From: Polytrichum commune
Taxonomy: Eukaryota; Streptophyta; Polytrichopsida; Polytrichales; Polytrichaceae
Reading direction: 5' to 3'
Length of the DNA stretch: 64,000 nt
Assembly: GCA_950295325.1 (NCBI GenBank)
Contig: OX485803.1
Location: 69,019,554-69,083,553 of the forward strand
This document shows, one piece after another, positions 32,806 to 47,639 of the stretch. Under the pieces are notes generated by a model. That model ran no database searches. It had not been told where the DNA came from and saw nothing but the letters and a program-made list of their open reading frames with translations. Position 1 is the stretch's first letter. Each line of letters begins with the position of its first letter. The translations under genes and the position numbers were made by a program.

Positions 32806-35800
32806 TATTTTATTTTTGTCAATTTCTTAACCATGTTCTCTAAATTCTAGCAGTAAAGCCAAGTATGTATGTTTGTTCCCTAGATTTATCTAAAGGTTAG
32901 CAGTCAAGTTGACTAAAAATGTATGTATGCTTCAAAAGCTGAAGAAAAGTCAAAGAAATGACAAAATAAAAAAGGACAAGAAACAAAAGTTAAGGAACAT
33001 ATCACTTAAAATCAGTAAATAATTTTTTTGTTGAAAGTGACAACACACACAACGTCAAGTTAGATACCTGGTCCAGCCACACACTTTCACTTATGCTATC
33101 AAATGTGATATTCAAACCAAATTCATCATGTTAGCAAGCACCTGATTCTTGATTGATCTCAACAAATAATGACTGGCTTTTTCAATGTGGAACTCTTCAT
33201 TTGTGCAGTGCATGAATTGCAATGAACCAATAATTGACTGCAGATGAGCCGGTTCGTTTCCCTAATTCATAGCAGCAAAACCAAAAAGATAAGCAATTCG
33301 TGTCCAACTAAATGAAAAGTACAGGTACAGGGAACAAACAAATGATTTCACTAAACAGCTGACTGGAAGTGTGGATATATAGTGGCTATCAAGTTTCTCC
33401 CCATGCATTCACTGGTGAGGTGTCCAGTAGTGCAGACATTAAGTTAGCGGTACCACCATCTAGCAAAGTTAGGACGTTTGCTACATATTCCTAGAAGTGG
33501 GTGCTTCCTTGGGAAGCGTATAATTGACCTTGAAGAGTGACTCGAGGTTCAGGCAGTACAAAGTAGCACAAGTTCACATAAGCACAGTTCTAATCAGCTC
33601 ATCAAAAACCTCACAATTATAATATCTTTCCGGTGATGGAATTAAGAAATAGAGTTGAGTGACACCTCGGGTTCCTAATTGTCCTAACCAACCCGGTCTG
33701 GAAGCGACATGGCCTTTTGCCTTCCTTGTTTCAGACACCAATCAGAAAGTCTTGAGATTGTACGAGTCTACACATCCCAAAGCTACTTAACATGAGGATT
33801 ACTTTGGGAGACTTACATCAATGACCCTACACACCCAACATGTTCAAGGTCAAGCTATTGCCACCCTATGCAAAGTAGAAGGCAGAGACATATACATCGT
33901 AATGAAATATGATGACTAATTAACTGACACGCTATCTTTGATTGTGTTTGGAAGTTGTTAGAATGTGAGGACTATCAAATTTCCCTTCCTGAAGTGTCAT
34001 GCATGCCCACACTATGTTAGTAGAATTGCAATATGTTAAAGTTAGTTTCTTCCATAGTATTGTAAGAAATCATTGCTTCTCTCACCTGGATACACCTGGA
34101 TATTGGAAAGACCCCACTTGCCATCTGCAAACCTTCGTGCACCACAGGGCTGATGGAGGCTCTTTGTTGCTCCTCATGTATCTACATCAATACATACAAC
34201 CATGCAGTATCTCTAGTTTATGCGACTAGCTAGCAAGTTGACCAACCTAGTATTTAAATCTGCATATTAATGGTTGCGTGCCCCTTACACCAAAAGTGCA
34301 CGTAGTTGGCAAAGTGATTATCCACATCATCATCATGGTCATGCCTCACAGCTCTGGTATTATTCAGTCATGTCATTATTCGTGATCCGATTTATCAGAA
34401 GCTAAGCTTAGCTTGACTGCAGTAGCAAAGTTGCAGAGCCGCACACACAGGTCATGCAAGAGGCCGTACCAAGATTCTGTGCAGAATAATGTGTGTGCAT
34501 GTGTGTGTAGCCTGGGCCATGTCGGGAATGGAACCATACTCACCTTATTTGCCAACCTCATCATTTGGCAGCGGTGACCAGAAAGACAAGTTAGCAGATG
34601 GAAAGATTTGTAATGCATTGAGCTGGAGCAGAGCTGGAATGCGCACCCTTTAGCAAGTCTGGGAAGCCTATTCTACTTTCAACCCCAACACTTTGCACTT
34701 TCTTCACCCAGTCCGTCTGGAGAAACAAACCGGTGGCTTTCATTGGAGCTAGATCTGCAGACGAGTCCAATTCTATCAAGGCCCACCACAATTGGACTCA
34801 ACGCACTTTTATTACAGAATTTAGCTGCATACACTAGCAGCAAGGCTTAAGAGTTAGTACTGTGTGTTTAATCACTATCATTCTCTAATCCTTAATTCAG
34901 TGTCATTATCTATACATTATATTATATTTCTCCATCCTGATATGCTCCTACTTAGCTAACAACAACCCATATTAGATTCTGGTATTGATTTAGCAACCAA
35001 GTTGGAAGTTGAAACTCCAAACATCTGCAACCTAAGAAACATATTTAGTCAATTGCCTCACGTGAGTTGGGTCTACTCATGTAAGGGCCAGCCAACATAT
35101 GCATTGGTTGATAATGAAATGCATGTCTACTAAAATATGACACACTTGCACTTGAGGTGGCCCACAGATTGACATGTAGCATCATACATTGTTGTCTAAC
35201 ATATGGAAAACAAATTGAAGGCCGAGCGCGGTTTGTTCGGTTACTTGCAGATCTAGAGTCATGAATAGGAGATTCCATCACTTTGCTGCTTTGAGTGACT
35301 CCCAACCTAAGCCCACTCCCTTACTAAACTGCAGCCCTCCATTCCAACAGCATCATAAAGGCCTGACCAGAAGCCGTCCCATTTGAATTTTTACGGTTAT
35401 GTGGCAGCTGATGTCGGTCCCTCCACTTCCAAAGCTCTGCTGTACATGCAGGTTTGCAGGCTTAATATGACACGTGCCTAGGACAGTATTGCAACTCAAC
35501 GGCCATCATCATAAGGTGGAGGTGAACAATGCCCACATCATCCTCCCATTTTCACTCAATAAATCCAATGTAAGTATAATTGGGAGAAGAGTTTGCCATA
35601 AGTTGTCCATAACTGAATCAAAGATGGACATAAGCATAATGATGTTGCATGCACCAATAATCTATTCATATCATGCTTTTTACACAAGGGTTAAACAGTA
35701 TCTGCAAACGATCTATTCATATCAAGCCTTTTGGAAGGGTAAACAAATAGTTGACACTGACTTTCCATTAGTGTTTGGTAAGTAGGGAGAACTGGGCAAG

Positions 35801-36488
35801 ATTTTTAAGTACAAGCTGCCCATTTGTGCTTACCTGGAAACTGTAAACAATTAAATCAAATTACTGTTTTTCAAGTAAAGAAATTAGGTGGGTTTTCTGG
35901 GCACCTTATGCACATACGCTCCTCCACATGGCTCCTACATCAAACTGTTGCAGGACAAGTCCTTTTGAACTGAAGTCTGACAACTCCTCCTATCATGCAG
36001 GTTACCTTTCTTCACTGCAAAACAATACTCAGAAACTCTGAATCTTGATAAATAGAATTCAACCAATAAGAACATCGTTGGAGATGGAGTTCTATTTGGT
36101 CATGATAATGATTATTTGGAGTTACACAATGCAATAATGTCTTACTCAGAAATTCAATTTTTAATAATGAAAGTTCAATAAGTTGTTTGGACATTATAGA
36201 ACATAAATGACTTTGCTTGGTAAAATATTACATTCTTACTAAATAGTTATAGCACTGCGTAACTCCGAATAGTAACTCGCACTAATTGGGATAATCAGTG
36301 TAGCAGCGATGTCAGCCTCATTTTAAGAGTTACTGTCTCAAGAGCAAAATACAACTGAGAAGGCCATGATTGCTTTTATGCGTACTTACTCATTTGCACT
36401 GGGGTTGAAGCACAAGTAACACCTAGGGTATTCCCAGTCTTAGGACATGAGTTCATCTATAGTATTGGATAAGGTATTCTAAAAGTAC

Positions 36489-36825
36489 AAATAGCTTAGT
36501 CCAGAATAAATGAACAGGGAAGCTAAGCAGCAGTACCAACGAGGATTTCAGTTGTTCAGATGAAATAAGTTACCATAGTCACTTGCGAAGCCCTTGGGAT
36601 GAAAAACTCATTATTGCTGCAACAAGCTCTCCATCAAGGAATAAACCAAGAAATGCAGATACCTTAGTTTAGAATAAATGAGCAAGGAAGTTTAACAGGT
36701 GTAGGACCAAATGGAAGTTTAGATTTTTCAATGATTGTGATTAACTTGTTCCAATGAGATGGGTAAAAAACCACCATGAAGTCCTAGGGATGTGAAGCTC
36801 ATTATTAAGACAAGGTCTTCATCAA
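36489..36825 (+). repeat. Diverged direct duplication, about 170 bp per unit
   Basis: Shared words in order: AGAATAAATGA.CA.GGAAG, CC(T/C)..GGGATG..AA.CTCATTATT and CATCAAGGA. Units run about 36489-36645 and 36655-36825. Confidence 0.65.
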
Positions 36826-39549
36826 GGAGTGCCTCTGGCTTTGCATATGGAGAATAGGTTGTATAATTTTCAAGAATGTGGCATTAGGCCCCAAAGAGTC
36901 CACTCGATCCAAAATGAACATGAACAAAAAGAAGATATCCTTTTTGTAGCTCTCATAAGAAGTTTTCCAGCAATATATTAATAACACTGTCTTATCAACC
37001 AATGTTCCATTTTTTAACAATCATAAATAAATAGAGATAAATCCTATCAACTTCAGGTTTACTTTTATCAATGACTGACTTAAGTTACATTGGTTCTAAC
37101 TACATATCAGTTGTACTGAAAATGAGCCACGTGCGTCACCAAAATATAGTATTTTACTAAGTAGCCCCATCAAAACACAAGGTTAGACACCCTACACTAT
37201 AGCGGGGTTGTCCATCAAATACGTAGTGTGTGAATAAGGTAGACTATTCATTTGCTAGTGAAAGCACACTGACGGTGAAATAATGTTGAATTCTCTTTGG
37301 CTACTGTGTTGTACATGCAGGACACAAACTAGGACAGATTGCAGCCAGAGTGATTCCTTGGAGAATACTGCGCGCTTTGCACTCTCAGCAAACTAATTCA
37401 GTCATTATTTCCTAAATGCTTGCTTATCGTACCTTGACATCTGTGAATTTCCATTTACTTGGCAAGTTTGAAGGTTGCAGCTGTGGCCTGTGTCCCATTC
37501 TTTCGTAGTAACACCAAACAGGGCACATTACTCAGTTACTTTGAAAGCACATGATAAAGTCCTGAGCTAGCTTGAAACTGTAATGTGCAAACATCTCACA
37601 CACAACCCCATAGTATTTGATTCACACCTTCACTTGAATAAATTCCAAAAGCTTCTATACTCCTTGAATCTCGGTGTGCTTCATAAAGTCACAAGTAATG
37701 ATAAGTTTCAGTCATCGCTGTTGACTGCAGAAGTATGTTTAAGTAGGTACAGTACAGCAATGGTCAAGAGGTATTTCCAGCATGACAGCGGAATCAGGAT
37801 AAGATCCTGAATTTTCCCATCAAAGATTCCGAGATATCAAATAAAATATGTGCCGTCGAGGTATAAGTTAGACATCAGGTGTTATTCAAACATCTTTTCC
37901 TCAGGGAGCCCAGAGTGATGTAGGTGTCGAGGAACTTTTGTTCTGTGAGTGTAATAATACATAAGTATTGATTCACTCCATAAGGCATTCTAAAACTTGA
38001 GAGATTACACCCTGAAGAGTGATGTAATATCATATCAAATTGAATCCTCGTCATCCATCGCTCTGTGTTTTTCCCACCTGTGCATTTTGGTTTAGTGTTC
38101 ATTTTTTAATTATTTGATAGAGAGGATGCGAAGTGAGCTCACTTTGTTGAGACCTTGTAAGTTGTTCCAGTCCCGTGGATGAAGCGATTCATTTCATAGG
38201 CACTGCTCTGTAGTGAGAAGATCTCACCCCAACTTCAAGAATGTTGGCTCTCCTTAACTCGGTCTTCATGTGCACATGGACTTCAGAGAACCACCAAGAG
38301 GTCTGACAAGCAGCTTCCTGCATCCAGCGATGTGTCTACTGCAATCTACATCTCACATTAAAGCATCAGAATTCAAACACATACTCATTGTGTTAATTAA
38401 CCATGAACAGATGTTCACAATGAGACATTTTCTGAGAGGCTATATTATTTCCGTCTAGACCCCTGCAATCACTCGCTCTTGTTCAAAACAGAGAAGGAGG
38501 CTCCCTGTTCTTGGTGCCACTCTCTCCGTAATCACCAAGGATTTGAGTCATTGGACGTCTCAAGTTTAGTACAGGTGTACTAAACTAAACAATCTTGAAG
38601 CTTTCCGTAATTTGAATTAGTGAATTTCTAATCATCCAAGACTGCATCTTTCTGTAGCATACGAGGTCATGGCAACTAGACACCAACCGTACCTGACAAT
38701 TGCCGAATGGTTGCACTGGCAGCTTGTACTGAGATCCAAGACGAAAATAAGGAAAATAACCCATATCATGTCTATTACTAATGTAGACCTCATGAAGTTC
38801 TTTTTGACCTTGCAATAATACATAAAGTGAACCAAGCTCCAAAATGCTCCAATATGTACACTGAACATGTAATCTCGCGCATAAAATGAAAAAGAAACAG
38901 AAGTCGAGCAAAAGATAATTGTCTGATCGAATGGCATATGGTTGTTTAAATATCTTATCCCTACATTACAAAGGTAGGCATAAAGTACCACAGCAGCATC
39001 CAATGAAACACATTAAGCACATGACTTGCTTCCTCCAGGGCCAAACATCATTCACCAAAATCGCTAGTCAGTTCAGTAAGATTGGGAAAGACATAATCAT
39101 TCAGCTATGCAGTAACTACCTTGATATTCAAAGTTCCTGACCTACCAAGAACTAGTAAGTCAATCTCTTTATTCTTCAGGATCAAACCAACAACTCCACT
39201 GCAACAAACTCCTAGAGAAAATGATCTAGAGAACCACTTACTCTTGAAACGGTATGAAGGGCAAGGTTGAAAAGTTTTTCAATACGTGTCATGCCTTTGA
39301 GCCAAAAGTTCACCGTTTTTCAATTCGAAGTGAAGATGGACAACTTCACATCGTCTTCAATAAGAAAACATTTATTGGCTACGAACTGTGCCCTGAGCTA
39401 CTGACACGCTCACTGTATAGTATGTCCAGGATAGCATCACATTGACACCTTGCTTTGATAGGTTGAACTGGAGTTTTTCATTCAGAGCAAAAATTGGATG
39501 CTATTGTCAGTTTATGTTCTCTGCGATTCCTTTATCTCTACTTCAGGTT

Positions 39550-42500
39550 TTAAGGTGATCGTGCACTTCTCTGTAAGAACTCATCAATTTTGATCAATAG
39601 GAGGGACGGTCCGTTGAGGTCGGAAGAGTACACATCAGCACACAAGCTTGCCAGAGGATCTTTTCTATCGTATAGAGCCAGTTGCATTATCTGGCTGCCA
39701 CTATCCATATGCTGTAAGTCTGTCCAAAAACATGGCGTAGTTTGGACGTCTGGAATTCGTTCTCTGAGTACTTTTCTTCGCAGAGCCTGCCACATGCGAA
39801 CGATGTAGGATGTAGAAAGTCATAACCCACTCGATCCACCCCTCAATCATTTCCAAGCATGAGTCTAGATTGACATAAATGACACCTAGAGTACTAAGCA
39901 TTGGATGAATCTTGCCTGAAATAAATCGCACATTGTCTCCACTTGCTGACGATCCAACAAGGAGCCCTTTAGGAGCTCCACGAAAAGACAAACTGTTACT
40001 ACTGGCACACTTACGGAGGACCGAGTACTCGCTATGATGGCTGCGACAGCCTGACTGTTGAACACGAGTGGAACCCAGCTGTACGGTGGGGAAGCTTGCA
40101 AAATGGCCAACAGGACATAAGTACAGGAGTAAATTTCTTCCTTGGAGGTCAACTCTGCCTGACTACTTGGCGTGATGGACTCCAGTGATTTTTCTGCAAC
40201 CAGTTTATACCAGGAACTTCTTTCAACGGCCTTCTTTTGTTGCGGATTGAAGCGGTTTGTTATTAGCAACCTAGATATGCATAAACCCATATTTTCTCGT
40301 AAGAGTCCATTGCCAGACAAAAACGCTCCTTGCATAATCAAGGAAACAGCTTCCAGGTAGCGAACTGGGCTTTCACAAAGGTTCTCAAATGGGAGGTTAT
40401 CGTGAGGCCTGGCATCCTCTCTGCTATCGTCTGTTACAGGGCAGAGAATTTCAACCAGACAAGAAGACGTTAACGATTGTACAGGGAGGTTGCCGTAACA
40501 AAGGATCTGGCTAAGATGCTGATATGAGATGCTGAATGAACACTGGATTTTTTGTGTGGCACCCTTTATAGATTCGACAACAAGATCTTCATTGTGGTTA
40601 TTGTTTGAAAGAGTAGTCTGACTTTCTTCATGATCTTTATCGTATCGTCGTTGTGATCGGAAATAGTTTGTCTTCTCGCTGTAAAAAGCAATGTGCAAAT
40701 TGACTGTTAGATGACATATCGGTACTCCTTCATATGGATTTATGAAAGCAAAAGCACTGCGGACCTTAATGTTATAAGTAGGATCGATAAGATAGCTTCC
40801 ATTTCCTGGAAAAACTGCTTTAGTTTCTAAGTTTCAGGTTTTGAAATTCGCTTCTGGAAGAGGTTGTACATGGCTACGAAACAATGGGAGTCTAGAGCAC
40901 AACAGGTCGGATGGAAGAGTCAAAACGGAAAACAGAGGTAAATGGCTTGTAATTTCACAGAGCTGCAATCCAATCTCAGAGTGAATAGAGAGTTTAGGAG
41001 CTTACCATCTCAGCCACAGCAGGTGAAACAAGAGGGAATTGCTCAAAGTCATCCACTCATGAGAATTAAATTCCATGACGGATAGTCTGGGACCCTTCTG
41101 CGATGCCCCTATGATGTTCGATTCTAGAAGTCTTCGAAGTTCCTTGCTCGAACACAAATGATATGCTGCTTCCAGAAGGCAAGAGGAAGTGACATATTTA
41201 TGCATGATGAGTGCGACAAGATTTAGCAAAGGAACTGTTGAAGATCGAACGGTATGCGCCCCGTCCATAGATGTTAGGACCAATTTTTCCAACTGCCACA
41301 ATGAAATTGTATGTTAGGAATGAAAGAATCAGATCTTGTATAATTTGTAACAAATGTCTGATTGCGGCTTCGAGGACTGCGAGAACCTGGAAACAGAGAA
41401 CAGATCAGAGAACCGGAGGCGCTTATCGGAAAACCTATTACTTATGAAGTCATAGCTTACAGAAGCAAACAAGGGAGGTGGCAGATCTCGTTGTCCTATT
41501 GAGAAATTGTGTAGATAGGACGATATTTCTCCATAGTTCATAACCTGTATTGATTCGAAAAGAGAGTATGAGAGGAACACGTTTCCTATTCGTTGGGCTA
41601 CGAGTAGAAATTTTTCCGGTTAACTACTACCCAAAGTCGTACTGATTGGACGATGTCCAATAAAAGGCGCTTCCCATGCACTGTGAAGGCTTCCATCTGT
41701 CCATTATGTATTCATCAATAGACTGCAAAGAGTCAACGGAAGGCACGTAGATGAGGTTACATCAAACATAAGTACCTGACTGGCGATATCAATCCATGCA
41801 CCCTCGTCCACAGTCATCTCCGGATCCAGCCAGAGAAGTAGATTGAATAAAAGTTCCGCACAAGACGTCAGAGTAGGCTCAGGAGCTTTCGCACCTTGCA
41901 AAAGAATAAATCGCCTTAAGGTGGATACAGCCCCATGGTTGTGAAACTTGCTTGCGCAACCTGAGTTTCTTCTAATGATAGTTGTGATACCTGTCGCAAC
42001 AACTCTAATCTCTTCTTCATGATGTCTCTCCACTTCTTCAAGGAATAAAGAAAGAAGGGCTTCTGTCACGCAGTCGTCCTGTTCAACCAGCTGAGCCAAA
42101 GTGGAATGAAATGGATGATTGCTTTGTTCATTGGCTCTAGTAAATTGGAGAAGAAGTAATTTCTTACTCACATCAAGAAGAGTTTCTCGTTGCAGGATCC
42201 ACTTGATAGCCGAGATAGACAGCTCAGAAACGAAAGTTCCATTCATATAGGCTTGTCGTAGAACTTTGACCATTACAGCCTCGGCTGTGGTGCTGTAGAA
42301 GTAATTTTGCACGTCGGTGCTTTCTCGTGCACTGATATATAAACTGAAAAATTGCTGGAAAGTTGGGGAAGGGGGCATGTTCAATGCAGAGACATTGTTC
42401 ACCATAAGATGTTGTTCCAGGGAGCTACGGAGCTGGTTATCTTCCACAAGCCTGCATTTGATGCAGACGAGGTATTGAAGTGAATTGGCTATGGACTCAA

Positions 42501-45500
42501 AGGTTCAATGTAGTCACAAAGCACGTTACGGTACGAATTAGCAACTGAGACACGTTGATATTAATTGGACTAGAATTACTGATCCTCATCTTGTGGCAAA
42601 ATCATTCCTACTTCTCCGGAACGGGTCAAGGAGACCCCAATTCCTCAACGCTCTTCTCGAGTTTCCTGGTTGGTCAAGTCCATGGATCAGTATGCAATAT
42701 TCCACTAAGAGAAACAATTTAGTGATATAAATACAGTCAATACTGTTTACTATATATAATGTAGTAGTTGAGCCTGGATGTTTAATATGGAGTTGAGCTT
42801 TAAGTAGGGCGCAAGTAACGAGCTTTACCTATCACCATATGTATGGGTCGTAAACAGGAGGGCAATGATTGCCTGATGTGTTTGAATGAGCTGCATATTC
42901 TCAGAGCTTCGCGATTCTAATGTTATCAATAAGTCTTCTACATCAGTAGGCAGGTATGGAATTGCACCTCGAATTAGATCTCCACACGAAGAAAGCTCAT
43001 CGAGCATTACACTTATGCACTCATAGACAGTCTGCTTCAACTGCTTTGATGGGAATCTGGACATAGCCTGAAATGCCAGGCTGATCCAGAACCCAGAGAC
43101 CAAATTGTTGGCGAATGTACTTGTTCCGTTTTTATGTCCGTTCCGAAGAAATAGTTCAACAGTACGAAAGACGGCCAGAACTGTATCTTCATCTGCAATG
43201 GTTTTCATATTTGCTACAATTACAGGCAGCAGCCTCGACTCGCAAAGATCCAAAGAAGCCTCGCTTAGGTCATTACGAGGAGAATTGCCAAAATCTTGAT
43301 GCATTGAGAAGAGAAAGGATTCCTGAAGTAGTTGTGTAGCAAATCTTAGACCGTCGCTATGTAATGCATAGATTTTATCTCTACTGATGCAGTCCATCAT
43401 GTCCGTTAAACATTCGTATAGGATTAAGAAAATTGAGGGGATGCTTGTGCATGAAGGAGCTTTCATCAGAGCTAGAAGAGTCTGACAAGTCGCATTCAGC
43501 CCATCAGGAGTCAATCCGTAGCCAGATGTATCAGATATTGAGTGGTCTTCCATCACAATTGCATACTTGTGCAAGAGTTTCTGCAGAAGGGCCGTCAGTT
43601 GCTCGGCACAAGAGGCAGATAGTACTCCAGGGCGGTCAGATATTCCCGTGCTCATCAAAACTAGTGTATCTGTCTGCAGAGCACAGAAGGCTGATGAAAA
43701 CGTGTGCTCCAAGACGCGCAAAAGTGGCTCAACTCCGAGACAAAATCGAAGGGAAAATGCATGAGGTGCCAAATTACAAAGCACTCCAAGGGCCTGTATG
43801 GCTACGTTGGCAACACTATGAAGAGCACCTGCCATGAGCCAAAAGTGAAACTCAAGAATTAGGGTACAATTCCTACCGCTATTCAGCGCAACAACCACAG
43901 AGAAACCTAAAAACATTACGCTAGAAATACCAAAGTTCAATATCCCAAATCTTGTCAACAGCTTGAAGGTATTTACAAACCACACTGAAAACCAATCAGA
44001 GCCCAGTGCTTTTGAACAGAGAGATGTAATATTACAAATCATGCCAAGTATAACCTTAATTATATCTGCAGTTTACCTCCTCATCACCAACTACATTTTA
44101 TGTGTTGTAAATGCATACTACACTGTAAGTGCATCTGTGTTAGAGTCGCTCTCGAAGTATTTGTCAAAGCAAAAATCAGGACATAAGTCCTTCAGATATA
44201 GGTCAAGGATCTTGCATACCTGATGCTCTTAGTAACTCAAAAATATGATCCGTTATGCCTTCGTCGATAAGAATGCAAACCTCCTCACTGATGTCTTTAT
44301 CCTGGGGGCATACAAGGGAGATCAGCTGTAGCACTTCAATATGAATCTGAGTTTCTGTGGACATCAGAGATATATTCACAGCCTCGGCGAATTGTTTCAA
44401 AAAGGAAATCTTGAAGTGACTAGTCTCTGCTGTTTCTTGCGACAAGATTGTGCTGTTGGTTTTTTCCTCAAAGCCATCTGGTAAGAAGCTGATGTCGAAG
44501 ACAGATGCTTGGGCTAGTGCACTCAGGAATCCTGCCATCCAGATGCAGGAACTGTTACTTCAATGCAATTTAAACGAGTGAACTATTACATTCTTGTCAT
44601 TTTTTAGTAAGTTGTGACTGAATTGGTGAAAGAAGTGCTTACCTATTTAATTGAAAACATAATGTTATGCTGACATGTGTTATGTCCAATTTTAATGCGT
44701 GTGTTTGTCTAACGGCCTGGTCACCCTACTTGGACATAACACACGTCAACATGAAATCAGTACTTCGACTGCGCTGCCGTAGGCTGATTGTTCAATTCAA
44801 TAGGACTTTTCGTCGGGAGTAGGTCCCCTATGAATTTCCACTCATTGTTTTGAATACAATAAAAATAATTTCTTCCCACCTGTGATGCATGCTTGGAGGT
44901 AATGTTTGAATTTGAATGAAGAGCACCCTATTTCGATTTTATTGAGGGACTAACTCATTTCGGCACCTCTTGGCATGCCAAAATGAGTTTTGACCCTGAA
45001 TGAATCTCAATTAGAATGTTCTTCGCTCAAACCTCCACACAACTCGAAGGATGCACCGAAAACTTACCGAACATAGAAGGTGTTGTATGTGAAACAACCA
45101 AAGAGTCAGGTTGAATTAAAGGATAACTGGAAGCGAAAAAATCCACTTGGACCTAACGGAGAGTTCACGTCATGGTTTGCGGTAAGGTGAATTCTGCGTT
45201 CACTCCAGAGTCGAACGCGGCCTTGTCTACCGTCAATCTGGTTGAACATATTCAAGCAGGTCAAATCTTCTTATCGCAAGAGTAACAGAGGAATCCCTGC
45301 CGCTAACAGGTACCATATCCTCTAGTGACATTCGCTTCGTCCCTGGTTCGGTACTTCACTTGCACGTTTATCTCGATGATTCTATCAACTAAAATTCAAC
45401 AACTCGGGCAAGTAGACAGATTTCTCTATTCTATGATCCCGCACTATCAATGGTAGAAATTGTTATGAAGTGAAAAGGGATCGAGGTAACACCTACGCAG

Positions 45501-46864
45501 TTTGTCCTCAGAGGATCACTGTGTGTCTTACGCAAGGCTTGGATAGAGAGGGATACCAACGAGGGGCAAAATTCATGTATATTCTCAACACCATCTTGTA
45601 AGGTGGCCACGTTGTACAGAAGAGAGAGGATTTCTGTCCGCAACTCATCACTGAACACAATCAAAAGAGTCGTGAGGAACAATTCGCACAGAACAAGTGT
45701 ACATACTACTCTGAGACAGTACCTTCATATGCTATATGGGTTTCCTGAACGGATAAATTAGAACCTACTTCAAGAATTGTGTAAATACTTGAATAATACA
45801 TACGATGGAGCTAAGTATGTCAGAAAAAGGATAAAGCATTAATTAGCATTCACGAACCATTGGCAGGACTGAGGTATATCGACGATTTAGCCGGAGGGAA
45901 TAATCAGAGGCGCGACAAAGGCATAATGATGCTTGGTTCTTAATTAATGCTGCCATTTTGCTTGCTAAGGATCATAATGCAACAACCATTTTAGCTTCAG
46001 AGATGTGTCCGTTGTGTGTTTTTCTATGCTTACCATGGAATCTTCAAGGCATTGAGAACATTGTGCATGAAATCTGGTTGAAACTTCATCGACTGAGGTA
46101 CATGATTGTGCTGAAGGCAGTGGAACTCAAGTAGAAGGCTCAGTGCATGTAGCTGCTTAACACAGAGAGAAATTTCATTGAACAAAACAATGCCACTTCC
46201 GTCAGGGCGGGCCAGCAGAAAATGTAATCCATATCAAGATATTTGAGAAATGGAGACTTTCTCTGAAATTGTGAAAAAAGATTATTCACATCTTCGCACT
46301 TACTGTTAACTGAAACGAGAAACTATCCAACCTACAGGATCCTGTGAAAAAATATTTATGGAAATCGTCAATTCCTCAGTCGCCAGGTTGATTGAGCATG
46401 AAGGCGAAGGAATTACTTACACGAAATCGATGGCCTCGTCCCCATATTGTACTGCAATTCGAGCTCAATTGCAACCAGGCATGCAACAAAAATTCTTGGA
46501 GTAAGGTGGCATCAGTATCTAACGCCAGCATACACACATCACGGATGACTTCCACTAACGCAGTTGAAAGAACTTCATCCTCCGTGGAGCAAATAGCTTC
46601 TAGGAGAGGAGCTCCAAGACGATGCGCACGTTTCTGCATCAGTAGTGAATGACAGAACTTGGCGTCCTTGAGTGCTTCTTGAAACTCGGTCAGTGCTCCA
46701 GCTCTGTGCACACCAAGCGAAGAAGGCGCGGTGATCAGCTCTGAGAAGCACTCTAAACAAATTGCTCTATCGTGACCATAGAGAACTTGCGTCGACGGTC
46801 TATGGCCTTGTGAACAACAAACTCCGCCCGGACTAGGTTCATCGCTCTCCCAGAACCATGCCAT
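39550..46864 (-). CDS. PRD1-like meiotic double-strand-break protein
   Basis: Thirteen minus-strand exons: 46864-46421, 46152-46034, 45960-45858, 45810-45723, 45650-45493, 44531-44220, 43828-42829, 42451-41776, 41696-41643, 41544-41461, 41292-41006, 40678-39916 (or 39895) and 39786-39550, about 1440 residues. Phases agree from exon 5 onward; the join between exons 4 and 5 is off by one nucleotide in my reading. The N-terminus (CCSQGHRPSTQ, then AICLECFSELITAP, then LGAPLLEAI) matches my memory of PUTATIVE RECOMBINATION INITIATION DEFECTS 1, the plant relative of animal MEI1. The rest is leucine-rich and helical, as in ARM-type proteins, and the end (IDEFLQ) fits. PRD1 acts with SPO11 partners in meiotic chromosomes to make double-strand breaks; the size compares with about 1300 residues in Arabidopsis. 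Exon 12 may use a GC donor (CAG|GCAAGA). The assignment rests on remembered similarity. Confidence 0.68.
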
Positions 46865-47622
46865 AACAAGAATTGCTCAGAGGCAGGGCAGAAACGACAT
46901 CAGAAAGAGCAGCTCGCAGCTCCTTTCTTCGCGGAGAAGGATATCGTAGCGATAATTCTAGGTTCAGGAGCTTGGTAGCACATGAAAGCTCCGTAAGATT
47001 CTACATGCTCGTAACCAAGCCCTGTCACGCCTAAAGGTGTGTAGTCTGCTTCAGATCAATCTCTGCCTCTCATCTGCGACATAATATATATTATAACAAG
47101 GAAGAATTGCCCCAGGAGGGGAATCTTAGGTTTTCACGAGCCTCTCCGCAAGATAGTCCATAATCGACGTCAAGACTCGATAGATTCTTCAATGATAACG
47201 TGCCTATCGTGCTTCAGATCGATTTCTTCCTCCTCAAGTATAAGTTCTATGTGTCCAATGAATGCAATTATCATGTTGAGGTGAATAATTCCACCGTCTG
47301 CGTCTGCTTGAATGACTTCTTGATTCCCGCGCTTTTGGAGTAGGTTACTTAGGGCCGCTTTACACCTAGAGGCCGGGCCAAATCCCCCTGAGGCCGATTG
47401 CATGAAATTTCAGTCCTTTTTGGGTTGGAGGCCGGCCTCAACTACACATTACAATAAGATTATAAAGGGGGGCAATTTTCCCATATATAAAAGCCTAAGG
47501 GTCAAGAAACTAGGCCGATTCAATAAATTCAGCAAATTTCAGCCTTTTTCTCTCTCTCATCATTGTCATTTGTACAAGATGGATGAACGAAGATAAAAGA
47601 TTTTTGTGATTTTTGTGTTCTT
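46865..47622. other. PRD1-like 5' region
   Basis: About 200 bp of sequence of transcript-like composition precede the PRD1-like start. A GC-rich word TTAGGGCCGCTTTACACC near 47350-47367 could be the left end of the dead Harbinger element to the right, but no matching right end was found. Confidence 0.35.
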
Positions 47623-47639
47623 CATGGCCGTAAGACATG

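Larger units (their letters stand above)
31800..39549. other. Long gene-free stretch
   Basis: No ORF with a recognisable domain on either strand. Contains an AT/CA microsatellite (32718-32805) and a diverged direct duplication (36489-36825). From about 33 kb on the base composition is less extreme and TGCAG words are common, as in introns or UTRs, so distal 3' sequence of the PRD1-like gene or an uncaptured gene could be present, but I see no exon. Confidence 0.5.

Noticed and set aside
39701-39991. Frameshift near the C-terminus of the PRD1-like gene (alternative minus frame continuing after exon 12)
   Set aside because: The next exon (39786-39550) is in the original frame and joins in phase 0 from a GT or GC donor, so the other frame is intronic coincidence.
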